A stretch of 6,664 nucleotides of DNA, from the NCBI GenBank assembly GCA_030731565.1, contig JANQTT010000007.1, positions 1,633 through 8,296 of the forward strand, read 5' to 3'. Made by a program: the position numbers and the translations under genes. The notes under the pieces are model-generated. The model made no database searches. It saw only the letters and a list, made by a program, of their open reading frames with translations, and was not told the origin of the DNA. Source of the stretch: Rickettsiaceae bacterium. GTDB taxonomy: Bacteria; Pseudomonadota; Alphaproteobacteria; Rickettsiales; Rickettsiaceae. This document shows, piece by piece, positions 1-6,362 of the stretch (position 1 is its first letter; the number at the start of each line of letters is the position of its first letter).

Positions 1-64
1 CTCAATGGTAGAGTCCCAGCCTTCCAAGCTGGTTGTGTGGGTTCGATCCCCATCACCCGCTCCA
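1..64 (+). tRNA. tRNA-Gly(UCC), 5' end cut off by the window
   Basis: This is the 3' portion of a glycine tRNA gene; roughly the first ten bases (5' acceptor strand and start of the D arm) lie outside the window. The D stem CTC (1-3) pairs with GAG (11-13). The anticodon stem 16-20 pairs perfectly with 28-32 around the seven-base loop CTTCCAA, giving anticodon TCC at 23-25. The T stem 37-41 pairs with 49-53 around the loop TTCGATC. The 3' acceptor strand CACCCGC (54-60) is followed by discriminator T61 and an encoded CCA (62-64). The UCC anticodon reads GGA and probably other GGN codons. A tRNA-Gly(UCC) gene close upstream of tuf recalls the tRNA cluster ahead of tufB in E. coli, so tRNA and tuf may share a primary transcript. 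Confidence 0.96.
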
Positions 65-97
65 TTGCTTTAGGGCTATGGTAATGAGTGATGGTGA

Positions 98-126
98 TAG
101 TAATTACGTTGTTAAATTTATATATT
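98..126 (+). promoter_or_regulatory. weak promoter-like sequence upstream of tuf
   Basis: The 84-base spacer between the tRNA CCA end and the tuf start holds one -10-like hexamer, TATATT at 121-126 (five of six matches to TATAAT). The hexamer 17 bases upstream, TAGTAA at 98-103, is a poor -35. Transcription from here would begin near 132-134, leaving only the Shine-Dalgarno site in the leader. AT-rich spacers produce such matches by chance, and tuf could instead be read through from the tRNA promoter. No terminator hairpin is seen between the tRNA and tuf. Confidence 0.2.
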
Positions 127-148
127 AGTTATTTCAGGAGTTGAAATT

Positions 149-1327
149 ATGGCAAAAGAAAAATTTGAAAGGAACAAGCCGCACTGTAATATTGGTACTA
201 TTGGTCACGTTGACCATGGTAAAACTTCTCTTACAGCTGCAATAACAAAAGTTTTAGCTGAAAAAGGTCAAGCAAAGGCTACTAAATACGATGAAATTGA
301 TGGTGCTCCGGAGGAGAGAGAAAGAGGTATTACTATCTCTACAGCTCACGTTGAGTATGAAACGGATAAAAGGCACTATGCGCACGTTGACTGCCCAGGA
401 CACGCTGACTATGTAAAAAATATGATTACAGGCGCTGCGCAGATGGATGGAGCTATACTTGTGGTATCAGCTGCTGATGGTCCTATGCCGCAAACTAGAG
501 AGCACATTCTTCTTGCTCGTCAGGTAGGTGTTCCAGCTATTGTTGTTTTCTTGAATAAAGTAGATCAAGTTGATGACGAAGAGCTTTTAGATTTAGTTGA
601 AATGGAAGTTAGAGAGCTTCTTTCTGCATATGAATTCCCAGGCGATGAAATCCCAGTTGTTAGAGGTTCTGCGCTTCAGGTTCTTGAAGGCGTTGATAAC
701 AAGTGTATTAATGAGTTAATGGATGCTGTTGATTCATATATTCCTCAGCCACAGCGTGATACAGATAAGCCTTTCCTAATGCCGATTGAAGACGTATTCT
801 CTATTTCTGGTCGTGGTACTGTTGTAACAGGTAGAATTGAAAAGGGTATAGTTAATGTCGGTGATGAAATAGAAATCGTTGGTATTAAAGCTACTGAGAA
901 AACTACATGTACTGGTGTAGAAATGTTCAGAAAGCTTCTAGATTCTGGTCAAGCGGGTGATAACGTTGGTGTTCTTCTTCGTGGTACAAAAAGAGAAGAT
1001 GTGGTTAGAGGTCAGGTTTTAGCTAAGCCAGGCTCAATTACTCCTCACACTGAGTTTGAAGCAGAAATTTATGTATTAACAAAAGAAGAAGGTGGTCGTC
1101 ATACTCCATTCTTTAAGAACTATCGTCCACAGTTCTATTTCAGAACAACAGACGTTACTGGTGAAGTTGAATTACCTGCTGGTAAAGAAATGATAATGCC
1201 AGGAGATAATACAAAAATTATTGTTAAAATGATTTCTCCGGTTGCTATGGATGAAGGTCTGCGTTTTGCTATCCGTGAAGGTGGCAGAACTGTCGGTGCA
1301 GGTGTTGTATCGAAAATTATTAAGTAA
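149..1327 (+). CDS. tuf: translation elongation factor Tu
   Basis: EF-Tu is the cytoplasmic GTPase that carries aminoacyl-tRNA to the ribosomal A site. The 392-residue product is full length (about 394 in E. coli). All G motifs are intact: GHVDHGKT at 19-26, RGITI at 59-63 (switch I), DCPGH at 81-85 with catalytic His85, NKVD at 136-139 and SAL at 174-176. Domain I runs to about residue 200, the beta-barrel domain II spans about 208-300 and domain III runs to the end, with the conserved GGRHTPF and YRPQFYFRT segments at 315-332. The ATG at 149 is set by AGGAG at 136-140, eight bases upstream. Cys13 in KPHCNIG and NKVD instead of NKCD are familiar alphaproteobacterial variants. The gene lies between a tRNA-Gly gene and rpsJ instead of following fusA, which suggests a Rickettsiales-type arrangement. 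It is separated from rpsJ by a strong hairpin that may uncouple their expression. Confidence 0.99.
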   Translation: MAKEKFERNKPHCNIGTIGHVDHGKTSLTAAITKVLAEKGQAKATKYDEIDGAPEERERGITISTAHVEYETDKRHYAHVDCPGHADYVKNMITGAAQMDGAILVVSAADGPMPQTREHILLARQVGVPAIVVFLNKVDQVDDEELLDLVEMEVRELLSAYEFPGDEIPVVRGSALQVLEGVDNKCINELMDAVDSYIPQPQRDTDKPFLMPIEDVFSISGRGTVVTGRIEKGIVNVGDEIEIVGIKATEKTTCTGVEMFRKLLDSGQAGDNVGVLLRGTKREDVVRGQVLAKPGSITPHTEFEAEIYVLTKEEGGRHTPFFKNYRPQFYFRTTDVTGEVELPAGKEMIMPGDNTKIIVKMISPVAMDEGLRFAIREGGRTVGAGVVSKIIK

Positions 1328-1335
1328 TTTTGTAT

Positions 1336-1369
1336 ATTGAGCTCAAGAATTCTTGTTCTTGAGCTCAGT
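1336..1369 (+). promoter_or_regulatory. strong hairpin in the tuf-rpsJ spacer
   Basis: Starting 8 bases after the tuf stop codon, 1338-1349 and 1356-1367 form a perfect 12-base-pair stem around the six-base loop TTCTTG (1350-1355). A G-U pair (1337/1368) and an A-U pair (1336/1369) can extend it to 14. Each arm contains GAGCTC. The downstream sequence GTTGCGTAAATT has no run of T, so it is not a classical intrinsic terminator. It could be a partial terminator, an RNase processing site, or a 3' end stabiliser for tuf mRNA. The loop and right arm contain a tandem TTCTTG repeat, so CAAGAATTCTTG (1344-1355) is an alternative, internal palindrome. Function is inferred from position only. Confidence 0.6.
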
Positions 1370-1384
1370 TGCGTAAATTAAGTT

Positions 1385-1405
1385 AACATCAATTTAGTTG
1401 GTGTT
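1385..1405 (+). promoter_or_regulatory. smaller imperfect hairpin in the rpsJ leader
   Basis: AACATCAA (1385-1392) can pair with TTGGTGTT (1398-1405) through eight pairs, one of them G-U, around a five-base loop. It lies 31 bases before the rpsJ start. It may be leader structure for the S10 operon, but an eight-pair AT-rich stem can arise by chance. I see no recognisable match to the E. coli L4-responsive S10 leader. Confidence 0.25.
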
Positions 1406-1436
1406 GTGACTAGGCTGTTTTAAATAAAGGTTGATA

Positions 1437-1754
1437 ATGAATAATCAAAAGATAAAAATCAAGCTAAAATCGTTCGACCATCGTTCACTCGAACATGCTA
1501 CAGGCGAGATTGTGAGCGCAGTTAAGCGTACTGGTGCTGATGTTAGTGGTCCAATTCCTCTGCCAAGGCATATAGAGAGGTTTACGGTTATTAGAGGTCC
1601 ACACGTAGATAAAAAGTCTAGAGAACAGTTTGAAATTAGAACTCAAAAAAGGCTAGTGATTATTAATTATCCTACCCCTCAAACTGTAGAAGCTTTAAGG
1701 AAAGTGGATTTACCAGCCGGTGTTGATGTTGAAATTAAATTGGTAGGTGCTTAA
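1437..1754 (+). CDS. rpsJ: 30S ribosomal protein S10
   Basis: S10 is part of the 30S head and, as NusE, also a partner in NusB/NusG antitermination in model bacteria. The product is 105 residues. Family segments are clear: [12 protein letters not shown] (10-21), [14 protein letters not shown] (38-51), [13 protein letters not shown] (56-68, the loop reaching toward the decoding site) and [11 protein letters not shown] (92-102). I chose the ATG at 1437 because AAGG (1427-1430) lies six bases upstream and the resulting N-terminus [14 protein letters not shown] matches the family. The in-frame TTG at 1431 touches the AAGG directly and would add only Met-Ile. It is the first gene of the S10 operon, two bases before rplC. 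RGPHV (53-57) replaces the more usual RSPHV, and INYPTP (76-81) has Tyr where relatives often have Asp or Glu; neither suggests loss of function. Confidence 0.97.
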   Translation: MNNQKIKIKLKSFDHRSLEHATGEIVSAVKRTGADVSGPIPLPRHIERFTVIRGPHVDKKSREQFEIRTQKRLVIINYPTPQTVEALRKVDLPAGVDVEIKLVGA

Positions 1755-1756
1755 AG

Positions 1757-2401
1757 ATGAGAACAGGTTTGATCGCAAAAAAATTGGGCATGAGCTCAAT
1801 GTTTACAGAGCAAGGTAATAGAGTTACTCTCACATTCTTGCAATTAGAAGATCTTCAAGTGGTTGGAAAAAAAACCATAGAAAGAGATGGCTATAATGCT
1901 GTTGTTCTTGGTTCAACGATAAAAAAAGCTTCAAAAGTTTCGAAACCAATGAAAAAAGTTTTTGCTAACGCAAAAGTAGAGCCAAGACGGATTCTAAAAG
2001 AGTTTAGAGTATCTGAAGCTAATATGCTAGAGATTGGTTCTGAGCTTAAGGCTACTCATTTTGTGCCTGGTCAGTATATAGACGTTTCTGGTAAGTCAAT
2101 AGGTAAAGGATTTGCCGGTGTTATGAAGAGACATAATTTTCGTGGATTAGAAGCGACTCATGGTGTTTCAATTTCTCACCGTTCGCATGGTTCAACTGGT
2201 CAGTGTCAAGATCCTGGTAAAGTTTTTAAGGGTAAGAAAATGGCTGGACATTTAGGCGACGAAAATGTTACTGTTCAAAACTTGCGGATTGTTGAAGTTA
2301 ATGCCGAAAAAGGAATAGTAGTAGTTAGTGGCAACGTTCCTGGATCGAAAGGAAAATACGTCCTTATTAAGGATGCGGTTAAAAAAGCGGTAAATGCTTA
2401 A
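1757..2401 (+). CDS. rplC: 50S ribosomal protein L3
   Basis: L3 is an early 50S assembly protein whose extended loop reaches close to the peptidyl-transferase centre. The 214-residue product is close to the family size (209 in E. coli). It shows the N-terminal start [16 protein letters not shown], the basic [15 protein letters not shown] segment (116-130) and the central [26 protein letters not shown] motif (141-167). Gln151 aligns with E. coli Gln150, the residue methylated by PrmB in that species. The preceding residue is Cys150, where relatives have Arg or Asn. The ATG is two bases after the rpsJ stop. AGGTG at 1745-1749, inside the end of rpsJ, is the likely ribosome binding site, so translation is probably coupled. 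An A8 run lies at 1867-1874. Confidence 0.98.
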   Translation: MRTGLIAKKLGMSSMFTEQGNRVTLTFLQLEDLQVVGKKTIERDGYNAVVLGSTIKKASKVSKPMKKVFANAKVEPRRILKEFRVSEANMLEIGSELKATHFVPGQYIDVSGKSIGKGFAGVMKRHNFRGLEATHGVSISHRSHGSTGQCQDPGKVFKGKKMAGHLGDENVTVQNLRIVEVNAEKGIVVVSGNVPGSKGKYVLIKDAVKKAVNA

Positions 2402-2435
2402 AATATAAGGATTTGAGAGAATTTAGGTAAGAAAT

Positions 2436-3056
2436 ATGAAAGCTGAATTATTAAGCCTAGAAAAAAAAGTCGTTGGTGAAGTTGCGCTGGATGATTCTAT
2501 TTTTGGACTAGAGGCAAGAGTGGATATCATTAAAAGAGTGATAGACTGGCAAAGAGCAAAAGCTAGAAGTGGTACGCATAGCGTAAAAACTGTTGGTGAA
2601 GTTTCTGGGACAACAAAAAAGCCGTTTAAGCAAAAGGGCACAGGTAATGCAAGACAAGGTAACGCAAGAGGCGTGCAGCGTCGTGGCGGTGGTATTGCTC
2701 ATGGACCACAGGTTAGATCTCATGATATAAAATTACAGAAAAAAGTGAGAAAGCTAGGTTTAAAACATGCTCTTTCTATCAAAAACTCAGAAGGTGCTTT
2801 ACATGTAATTGATTCAGTTAGTATGAAGCAACCAAAAACTTCAGATTTAATCAAGTCTCTATCTAATTTTGGTACTGGTAAGTTTTTTGTTATTGACGGC
2901 AACGTGGTAGATGCAAATTTAAAGTTATCAGCAGCATCTGCGATAAATGCGAATGTAGTTCCAGTTGTCGGTGCAAACGTTTATGACATTATTAGTAGTG
3001 ACCATGTTTTAATATCTAAAAATGCATTGATGCTTTTAGAGGAGAGGTTAAAGTAA
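2436..3056 (+). CDS. rplD: 50S ribosomal protein L4
   Basis: L4 binds 23S rRNA domain I and its long loop lines the polypeptide exit tunnel. The product has 206 residues (201 in E. coli). The tunnel loop is well conserved: RSGTHSVKTVGEVSGTTKKP (44-63), FKQKGTGNARQG (64-75) and RRGGGIAHGP (82-91). Lys67 aligns with E. coli Lys63, a position known for macrolide-resistance changes, and is unchanged. The C-terminal globular part includes KKVRKLGLKHALS (102-114). The start is supported by AGG at 2425-2427, eight bases before the ATG. The 34-base gap after rplC is the widest inside the operon. In E. coli L4 represses its own operon through the S10 leader; no comparable leader is recognised here. 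An A8 run follows codon 9 (2461-2468). Confidence 0.97.
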   Translation: MKAELLSLEKKVVGEVALDDSIFGLEARVDIIKRVIDWQRAKARSGTHSVKTVGEVSGTTKKPFKQKGTGNARQGNARGVQRRGGGIAHGPQVRSHDIKLQKKVRKLGLKHALSIKNSEGALHVIDSVSMKQPKTSDLIKSLSNFGTGKFFVIDGNVVDANLKLSAASAINANVVPVVGANVYDIISSDHVLISKNALMLLEERLK

Positions 3057-3352
3057 TGATAGCTAAAAATAAATATGATTTAATTAAAACTCCAATTATT
3101 ACTGAAAAATCTACTATCCTCGGTGAATTTGGTAAATATGTTTTTGAAGTTTCTTCTAGAGCTAATAAAGCTTCGGTAAAGAAGGCGATTGAAGAAATTT
3201 TTGGTGTAAAGGTTGTGAGTGTGAATATTTCAAACCAAAAAGGTAAAGTAAAAAAGTTCAGAGGTTTTTTAGGTCGCAGAGCTGATGCTAAAAAAGCTGT
3301 TGTCACTTTGGAGAAAGATCAAACGATTGATTTAGCTGGAGGTGTTAAATAA
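3056..3352 (+). CDS. rplW: 50S ribosomal protein L23
   Basis: L23 sits at the rim of the exit tunnel and is the docking site for trigger factor and the signal recognition particle. The product has 98 residues, normal for bacteria. The N-terminal [10 protein letters not shown] (11-20) holds Glu17, aligned with the E. coli Glu18 needed for trigger-factor binding. The segments [11 protein letters not shown] (28-38), [17 protein letters not shown] (54-70) and [12 protein letters not shown] (74-85) complete the family pattern. The ATG overlaps the rplD stop by one base (TAATG), and AGGAGAGG at 3040-3047 supplies a strong ribosome binding site eight bases away. Translation is therefore likely coupled to rplD. 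Confidence 0.97.
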   Translation: MIAKNKYDLIKTPIITEKSTILGEFGKYVFEVSSRANKASVKKAIEEIFGVKVVSVNISNQKGKVKKFRGFLGRRADAKKAVVTLEKDQTIDLAGGVK

Positions 3353-4176
3353 TGGCCTTAAAGAAATATAATCCAACTACTCCTTCGCAAAGAGGGCTAG
3401 TACGTGTAGACAAAAGCGAAGTATGGAAAGGTAAACCTTATAAGCCTCTTACTAAAGGACTAACTAAGACAGGCGGTAGAAACAACTTAGGCAGAATGAC
3501 TTCTCGTCATAGAGGCGGTGGACATAAAAGGTTATATAGAGTAATCGATTTTAAAAGAAATAAATTAGATTGCCCGGCTACTATTGAGCGTATTGAATAT
3601 GATCCAAATAGATCAGCCCATATTGCGCTAATTAAGTATGATGATGGTGTATACTCATATATCCTTGCTCCAGCAAAAATGAAAGCTGGTGATAAAATAG
3701 AGGCTGGACCAAATGCTGATATTAAGACAGGTAATTGTTTGCCACTTAAAAATATCCCAGTTGGTACAGTTGTTCATAATGTTGAGATGAAACCAGGAAA
3801 AGGTGGACAGCTTGCAAGATCTGCTGGAGCATCAGTAAATCTAGTTGGTAAAGATTCTGGTTATGCACAAATTAAACTGACTTCAGGAGAAGTTAGGTTA
3901 GTTTCTCTGGAATGCATGGCTACAATTGGAACTTTGTCTAATGCTGATAGAAAAAACACTATAATTGGTAAAGCTGGTAGAAGTAGATGGCTTGGAAAGC
4001 GCCCTCATGTTAGAGGTGTTGCAATGAATCCCGTAGATCACCCGCATGGTGGTGGTGAAGGTAAAACCTCAGGTGGTCGTCATCCAGTTACTCCTTGGGG
4101 TAAGCCAACTAAAGGTAAAAAGACTCGTAGGAATAAACTTACAAGTAAATTTATTATAAGAAGAAGAACTAAATAG
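3352..4176 (+). CDS. rplB: 50S ribosomal protein L2
   Basis: L2 is a primary 23S rRNA binder required for subunit joining and peptidyl-transferase activity. The 274-residue product matches the family (273 in E. coli). It has the basic N-terminal tail with [20 protein letters not shown] (41-60), the OB-fold and SH3-like middle, and the C-terminal segment [19 protein letters not shown] (224-242). His230 corresponds to E. coli His229, reported as important for catalysis. KKTRRNK (256-262) is also present. The start overlaps the rplW stop by one base (TAATG), with GGAGG at 3338-3342, nine bases upstream. It ends in TAG, the only non-TAA stop among the twelve complete genes here. Confidence 0.98.
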   Translation: MALKKYNPTTPSQRGLVRVDKSEVWKGKPYKPLTKGLTKTGGRNNLGRMTSRHRGGGHKRLYRVIDFKRNKLDCPATIERIEYDPNRSAHIALIKYDDGVYSYILAPAKMKAGDKIEAGPNADIKTGNCLPLKNIPVGTVVHNVEMKPGKGGQLARSAGASVNLVGKDSGYAQIKLTSGEVRLVSLECMATIGTLSNADRKNTIIGKAGRSRWLGKRPHVRGVAMNPVDHPHGGGEGKTSGGRHPVTPWGKPTKGKKTRRNKLTSKFIIRRRTK

Positions 4177-4187
4177 TAGGAAAAATT

Positions 4188-4466
4188 ATGTCACGCTCGG
4201 TATGGAAAGGCCCATTTGTAGATGGCCACTTGCTAAAGAAAGTGCAAAATGTTATGGAAACTGGCAAAAAAGAGGTAATCAAGACTTGGTCAAGAAGGTC
4301 AACAATACTTCCAATGTTTGTTGGGTATACTTTCGCAGTACATAATGGTAATAAATTTATTCCAGTTGCGGTTTCGGAAGAAATGGTGGGTCGTAAATTA
4401 GGTGAATTTGCTCCAACCCGTACCTATTATGGTCATGGCGCAGATAAAAAAGCGAAAAGAAAATAA
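4188..4466 (+). CDS. rpsS: 30S ribosomal protein S19
   Basis: S19 lies in the 30S head next to S13 and contacts the intersubunit bridge and A-site tRNA region. The product has 92 residues, exactly the usual size. The family pattern is [19 protein letters not shown] (1-19), [12 protein letters not shown] (31-42), [18 protein letters not shown] (43-60) and [16 protein letters not shown] (68-83), followed by a lysine-rich tail. The ATG lies 11 bases after the rplB stop, with AGGA (4178-4181) six bases upstream of it. No unusual residues are seen. Confidence 0.98.
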   Translation: MSRSVWKGPFVDGHLLKKVQNVMETGKKEVIKTWSRRSTILPMFVGYTFAVHNGNKFIPVAVSEEMVGRKLGEFAPTRTYYGHGADKKAKRK

Positions 4467-4478
4467 GGTATAGGTAAA

Positions 4479-4829
4479 ATGAGTAATTTATTAGCAAAAG
4501 CATCAATTATACGCCTTAGAACAAGTGCGCAAAAGCTAAACTTAGTCGCAGCGACAATTAGGAATATGAAGGTGTCAGAAGCATTGGTGCAATTAACTTT
4601 TTCACCTAAGCGCATAGCTGTGGATGTTAAAAAATGTTTACAATCAGCTATTGCGAATGCTGAAAATAATATGGGGCTTGATATTGATAATTTAGTTGTA
4701 ACTTCAGCTACTGTGGGAAACTCTATTACAATGAAAAGAATAAGAGCAAGAGCAAGAGGTAGAAGCGCTAGGATTAGTAAGCCGTTTAGTAATTTGTATA
4801 TAACAGTATCCGAAAGAGAGGAAAAGTAA
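4479..4829 (+). CDS. rplV: 50S ribosomal protein L22
   Basis: L22 contacts all domains of 23S rRNA and its beta hairpin forms part of the exit-tunnel constriction together with L4. The product has 116 residues (110 in E. coli). The globular part contains [16 protein letters not shown] (14-29), and the hairpin region contains [15 protein letters not shown] (85-99). MKR at 85-87 aligns with the E. coli MKR whose deletion gives macrolide resistance and is intact here. The tail ends [16 protein letters not shown]. The spacing from rpsS is 12 bases. Either AAGG (4465-4468) or AGG (4472-4474) may act as the ribosome binding site, at ten or four bases from the ATG. Confidence 0.97.
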   Translation: MSNLLAKASIIRLRTSAQKLNLVAATIRNMKVSEALVQLTFSPKRIAVDVKKCLQSAIANAENNMGLDIDNLVVTSATVGNSITMKRIRARARGRSARISKPFSNLYITVSEREEK

Positions 4830-4830
4830 T

Positions 4831-5475
4831 ATGGGACAAAAAGTAAACCCACATGGTTTCAGAGTAGGGCCAACTCTATTTAAAGGTTGGGAATCTGTCT
4901 TATATGCCGAAAAAGACTACGCTAAGAAGCTATTGCAGGATCTTAATATTAGATCCATGATCATGAAAAAATATAAACTTGCTCAGGTGAGTCGTGTTGT
5001 AATTCAGAGACCAAGTAATAGTATCGTTGTGAATATACATGCTAAAAAGCCTGGGATGATTATTGGTAAAAGCGGTTCTGATATTGAAAAGCTTAAAAAA
5101 GAAGTACAAAAAATCGCTTCTGCAGAAGTGTTTATCAATATCCATGAAGTTAAAAAGCCTGGTATTGATGGAAATATTATTGCGCAAACTATTGCTCAAC
5201 AGTTAGAGAATCGTGTTTCTTTCAGAAAAGCCATGAAGACAGCAATTCAAAATAGCTTTAAGCAAGGTGCTAAAGGAATTAAAGTAGCATGCTCAGGGCG
5301 TTTAGGCGGAGCTGAGATAGCAAGAACCGAATGGTATAGAGAAGGTAGAGTGCCACTTCATACACTTCGTGCTGATATCGATTATGGTACAGCTGAAGCG
5401 AATACTACTTACGGTGTAATTGGTGTTAAAGTTTGGGTTTATAAAGGCGCTTTTGCCCAGAAAAACAGAAGATAA
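4831..5475 (+). CDS. rpsC: 30S ribosomal protein S3
   Basis: S3 is at the mRNA entry channel of the 30S subunit and contributes to mRNA unwinding. The product has 214 residues, shorter at the C-terminus than E. coli (233), which is common in the family. The order is [13 protein letters not shown] (1-13), a type II KH domain with [10 protein letters not shown] (76-85, GxxG loop at 79-82), then the C-terminal domain with [21 protein letters not shown] (155-175) and [12 protein letters not shown] (179-190). Phe131-Arg132-Lys133 and Lys136 match the E. coli FRR..K helicase positions, with Arg to Lys at one site. The gene starts one base after rplV, with GAGAGG (4816-4821) nine bases upstream. Confidence 0.98.
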   Translation: MGQKVNPHGFRVGPTLFKGWESVLYAEKDYAKKLLQDLNIRSMIMKKYKLAQVSRVVIQRPSNSIVVNIHAKKPGMIIGKSGSDIEKLKKEVQKIASAEVFINIHEVKKPGIDGNIIAQTIAQQLENRVSFRKAMKTAIQNSFKQGAKGIKVACSGRLGGAEIARTEWYREGRVPLHTLRADIDYGTAEANTTYGVIGVKVWVYKGAFAQKNRR

Positions 5476-5504
5476 TTTGTAATTTAATTTAGTGGATATA
5501 GAAA

Positions 5505-5915
5505 ATGCTAGCTCCAAAAAAGCAAAAATTTAGAAAGGCTCATAAAGGAAGAGTCGGATCAAAATCTAAAGCTGGAACAATGCTTAGCTTTGGCTCTTTC
5601 GGCTTGAAATCAATTGATGGCCTACGCGTGACAGCAAGGCAAATTGAGGCAGCTCGCCGTGCAGCTGTTAGACAAATGAAGAGACAAGGAAGGTTTTTTA
5701 TCAGGATATTCCCTGACTTACCTGTCTCTAAAAAGCCTAACGAAGTACGTATGGGTAAAGGAAAGGGGTCGCCAGAATATTTTGCTGTGAGGGTTTCACC
5801 AGGAAGAATAATGTTTGAAATTGAAGGTGTAAGTGAAGTAGTAGCAAGAGCTGCTCTTGAACTTGCAGCTGCTAAATTACCGGTAAGAACTAAAATAGTA
5901 CAGAGATATGAGTAA
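5505..5915 (+). CDS. rplP: 50S ribosomal protein L16
   Basis: L16 is a late-assembly 50S protein that organises the A-site tRNA pocket. The product has 136 residues, identical in length to E. coli L16. Motifs: [16 protein letters not shown] (1-16), FGSFGLKS (29-36), [12 protein letters not shown] (43-54), the core VRMGKGKG (81-88) and [12 protein letters not shown] (119-130). Arg82 aligns with E. coli Arg81, which is hydroxylated by RoxA in that species. The start is fixed by the very conserved N-terminus; the ribosome binding site is weak (GGA at 5494-5496, eight bases away). A 29-base gap follows rpsC. The last codons overlap rpmC by eight bases. Confidence 0.98.
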   Translation: MLAPKKQKFRKAHKGRVGSKSKAGTMLSFGSFGLKSIDGLRVTARQIEAARRAAVRQMKRQGRFFIRIFPDLPVSKKPNEVRMGKGKGSPEYFAVRVSPGRIMFEIEGVSEVVARAALELAAAKLPVRTKIVQRYE

Positions 5916-6126
5916 GAAGAGTAAGTCAGAATTTACATCAGAGGCGCTAACGAGCCTTAGCGTTGAGAAATTAATTGAAAAGTCTGTTTTTTTAAAAAAA
6001 GAGCTTTTTAATTTGAGATTTCAAAAAACTTTAGGCGAACTTACTAACACAAGCAGATTTGCTAAAGTTAGAAAAGACATAGCAAGAGTAAACACTGAAC
6101 TAAATAAAAGAAGAGCTGGAGTGTAA
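5908..6126 (+). CDS. rpmC: 50S ribosomal protein L29
   Basis: L29 is a small two-helix protein near the exit tunnel beside L23. The product has 72 residues (63 in E. coli), with a somewhat longer charged N-terminus. The family core is [19 protein letters not shown] (22-40) and [18 protein letters not shown] (48-65). The ATG lies inside rplP, and the sequence ATGAGTAA contains both this start and the rplP stop. No good Shine-Dalgarno match is present, so translation probably depends on ribosomes finishing rplP. The sequence T7A7 at 5987-6000, inside codons 27-31, is a perfect homopolymer palindrome; the reading frame across it is intact. Confidence 0.95.
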   Translation: MSKKSKSEFTSEALTSLSVEKLIEKSVFLKKELFNLRFQKTLGELTNTSRFAKVRKDIARVNTELNKRRAGV

Positions 6127-6131
6127 TTCAA

Positions 6132-6362
6132 ATGCCTAAAAGAATTTTACAAGGTACTGTAACAAGTGCGAAAAATGATAAAACTGTTTCGGTAAAGGTT
6201 GAAAGAACGTTCAGACATCCTTTGTATAAAAAGACAGTCAGAAAGTCTGCAAAGTATGCAGCACACGATGCTAAAGGCGAGTGTAAAGTGGGTGATAAGG
6301 TAAGAATTCAGGAATGTAGACCTATGTCCAAGACAAAATCTTGGATGGTTATTGAAGATTAA
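6132..6362 (+). CDS. rpsQ: 30S ribosomal protein S17
   Basis: S17 is a primary 16S rRNA-binding protein with an OB fold that helps assemble the 30S body. The product has 76 residues, slightly shorter than E. coli (84) because the C-terminal tail ends soon after the signature. The N-terminal strand [19 protein letters not shown] (1-19), the segment [12 protein letters not shown] (23-34) and the signature [19 protein letters not shown] (53-71) are all clear. GGAG (6118-6121), at the end of rpmC, lies ten bases before the ATG; the gap to rpmC is five bases. It is the last gene of the S10 operon and is followed by a 73-base spacer. Confidence 0.98.
   Translation: MPKRILQGTVTSAKNDKTVSVKVERTFRHPLYKKTVRKSAKYAAHDAKGECKVGDKVRIQECRPMSKTKSWMVIED

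Noticed and set aside
1336..1369. Classical intrinsic terminator after tuf
   Set aside because: The stem is strong but the following bases GTTGCGTAAATT lack a T run, so full intrinsic termination is not supported; kept only as a hairpin of unknown function.
1398..1425. Promoter for rpsJ (TTGGTG, 16 bases, TTAAAT)
   Set aside because: Both hexamers match weakly, and the predicted start would fall at about 1432, leaving almost no leader before the ATG at 1437 and excluding the AAGG site.
2423..3306. Several - strand open frames of 60-96 codons opposite rplD and rplW
   Set aside because: All are antisense to unmistakable ribosomal protein genes, overlap one another, and have no recognisable domain.
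4433..4852. 139-codon open frame on the - strand, rich in hydrophobic residues
   Set aside because: It lies fully antisense to rplV and its neighbours. Low-complexity hydrophobic residues are what A-rich lysine/arginine codons give when read on the opposite strand. No ribosome binding site or recognisable family is seen.
4930..5517. Two - strand open frames of 71-89 codons opposite rpsC
   Set aside because: They are shadows of the S3 reading frame, with phenylalanine/asparagine-rich composition typical of antisense to lysine- and isoleucine-rich codons.
5991..5997. In-frame T TTA AAA heptamer in rpmC resembling a -1 ribosomal frameshift site
   Set aside because: A -1 shift would meet a TAA at 6009-6011 within a few codons, and the uninterrupted frame gives a full-length L29. 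It is a by-product of the T7A7 run.
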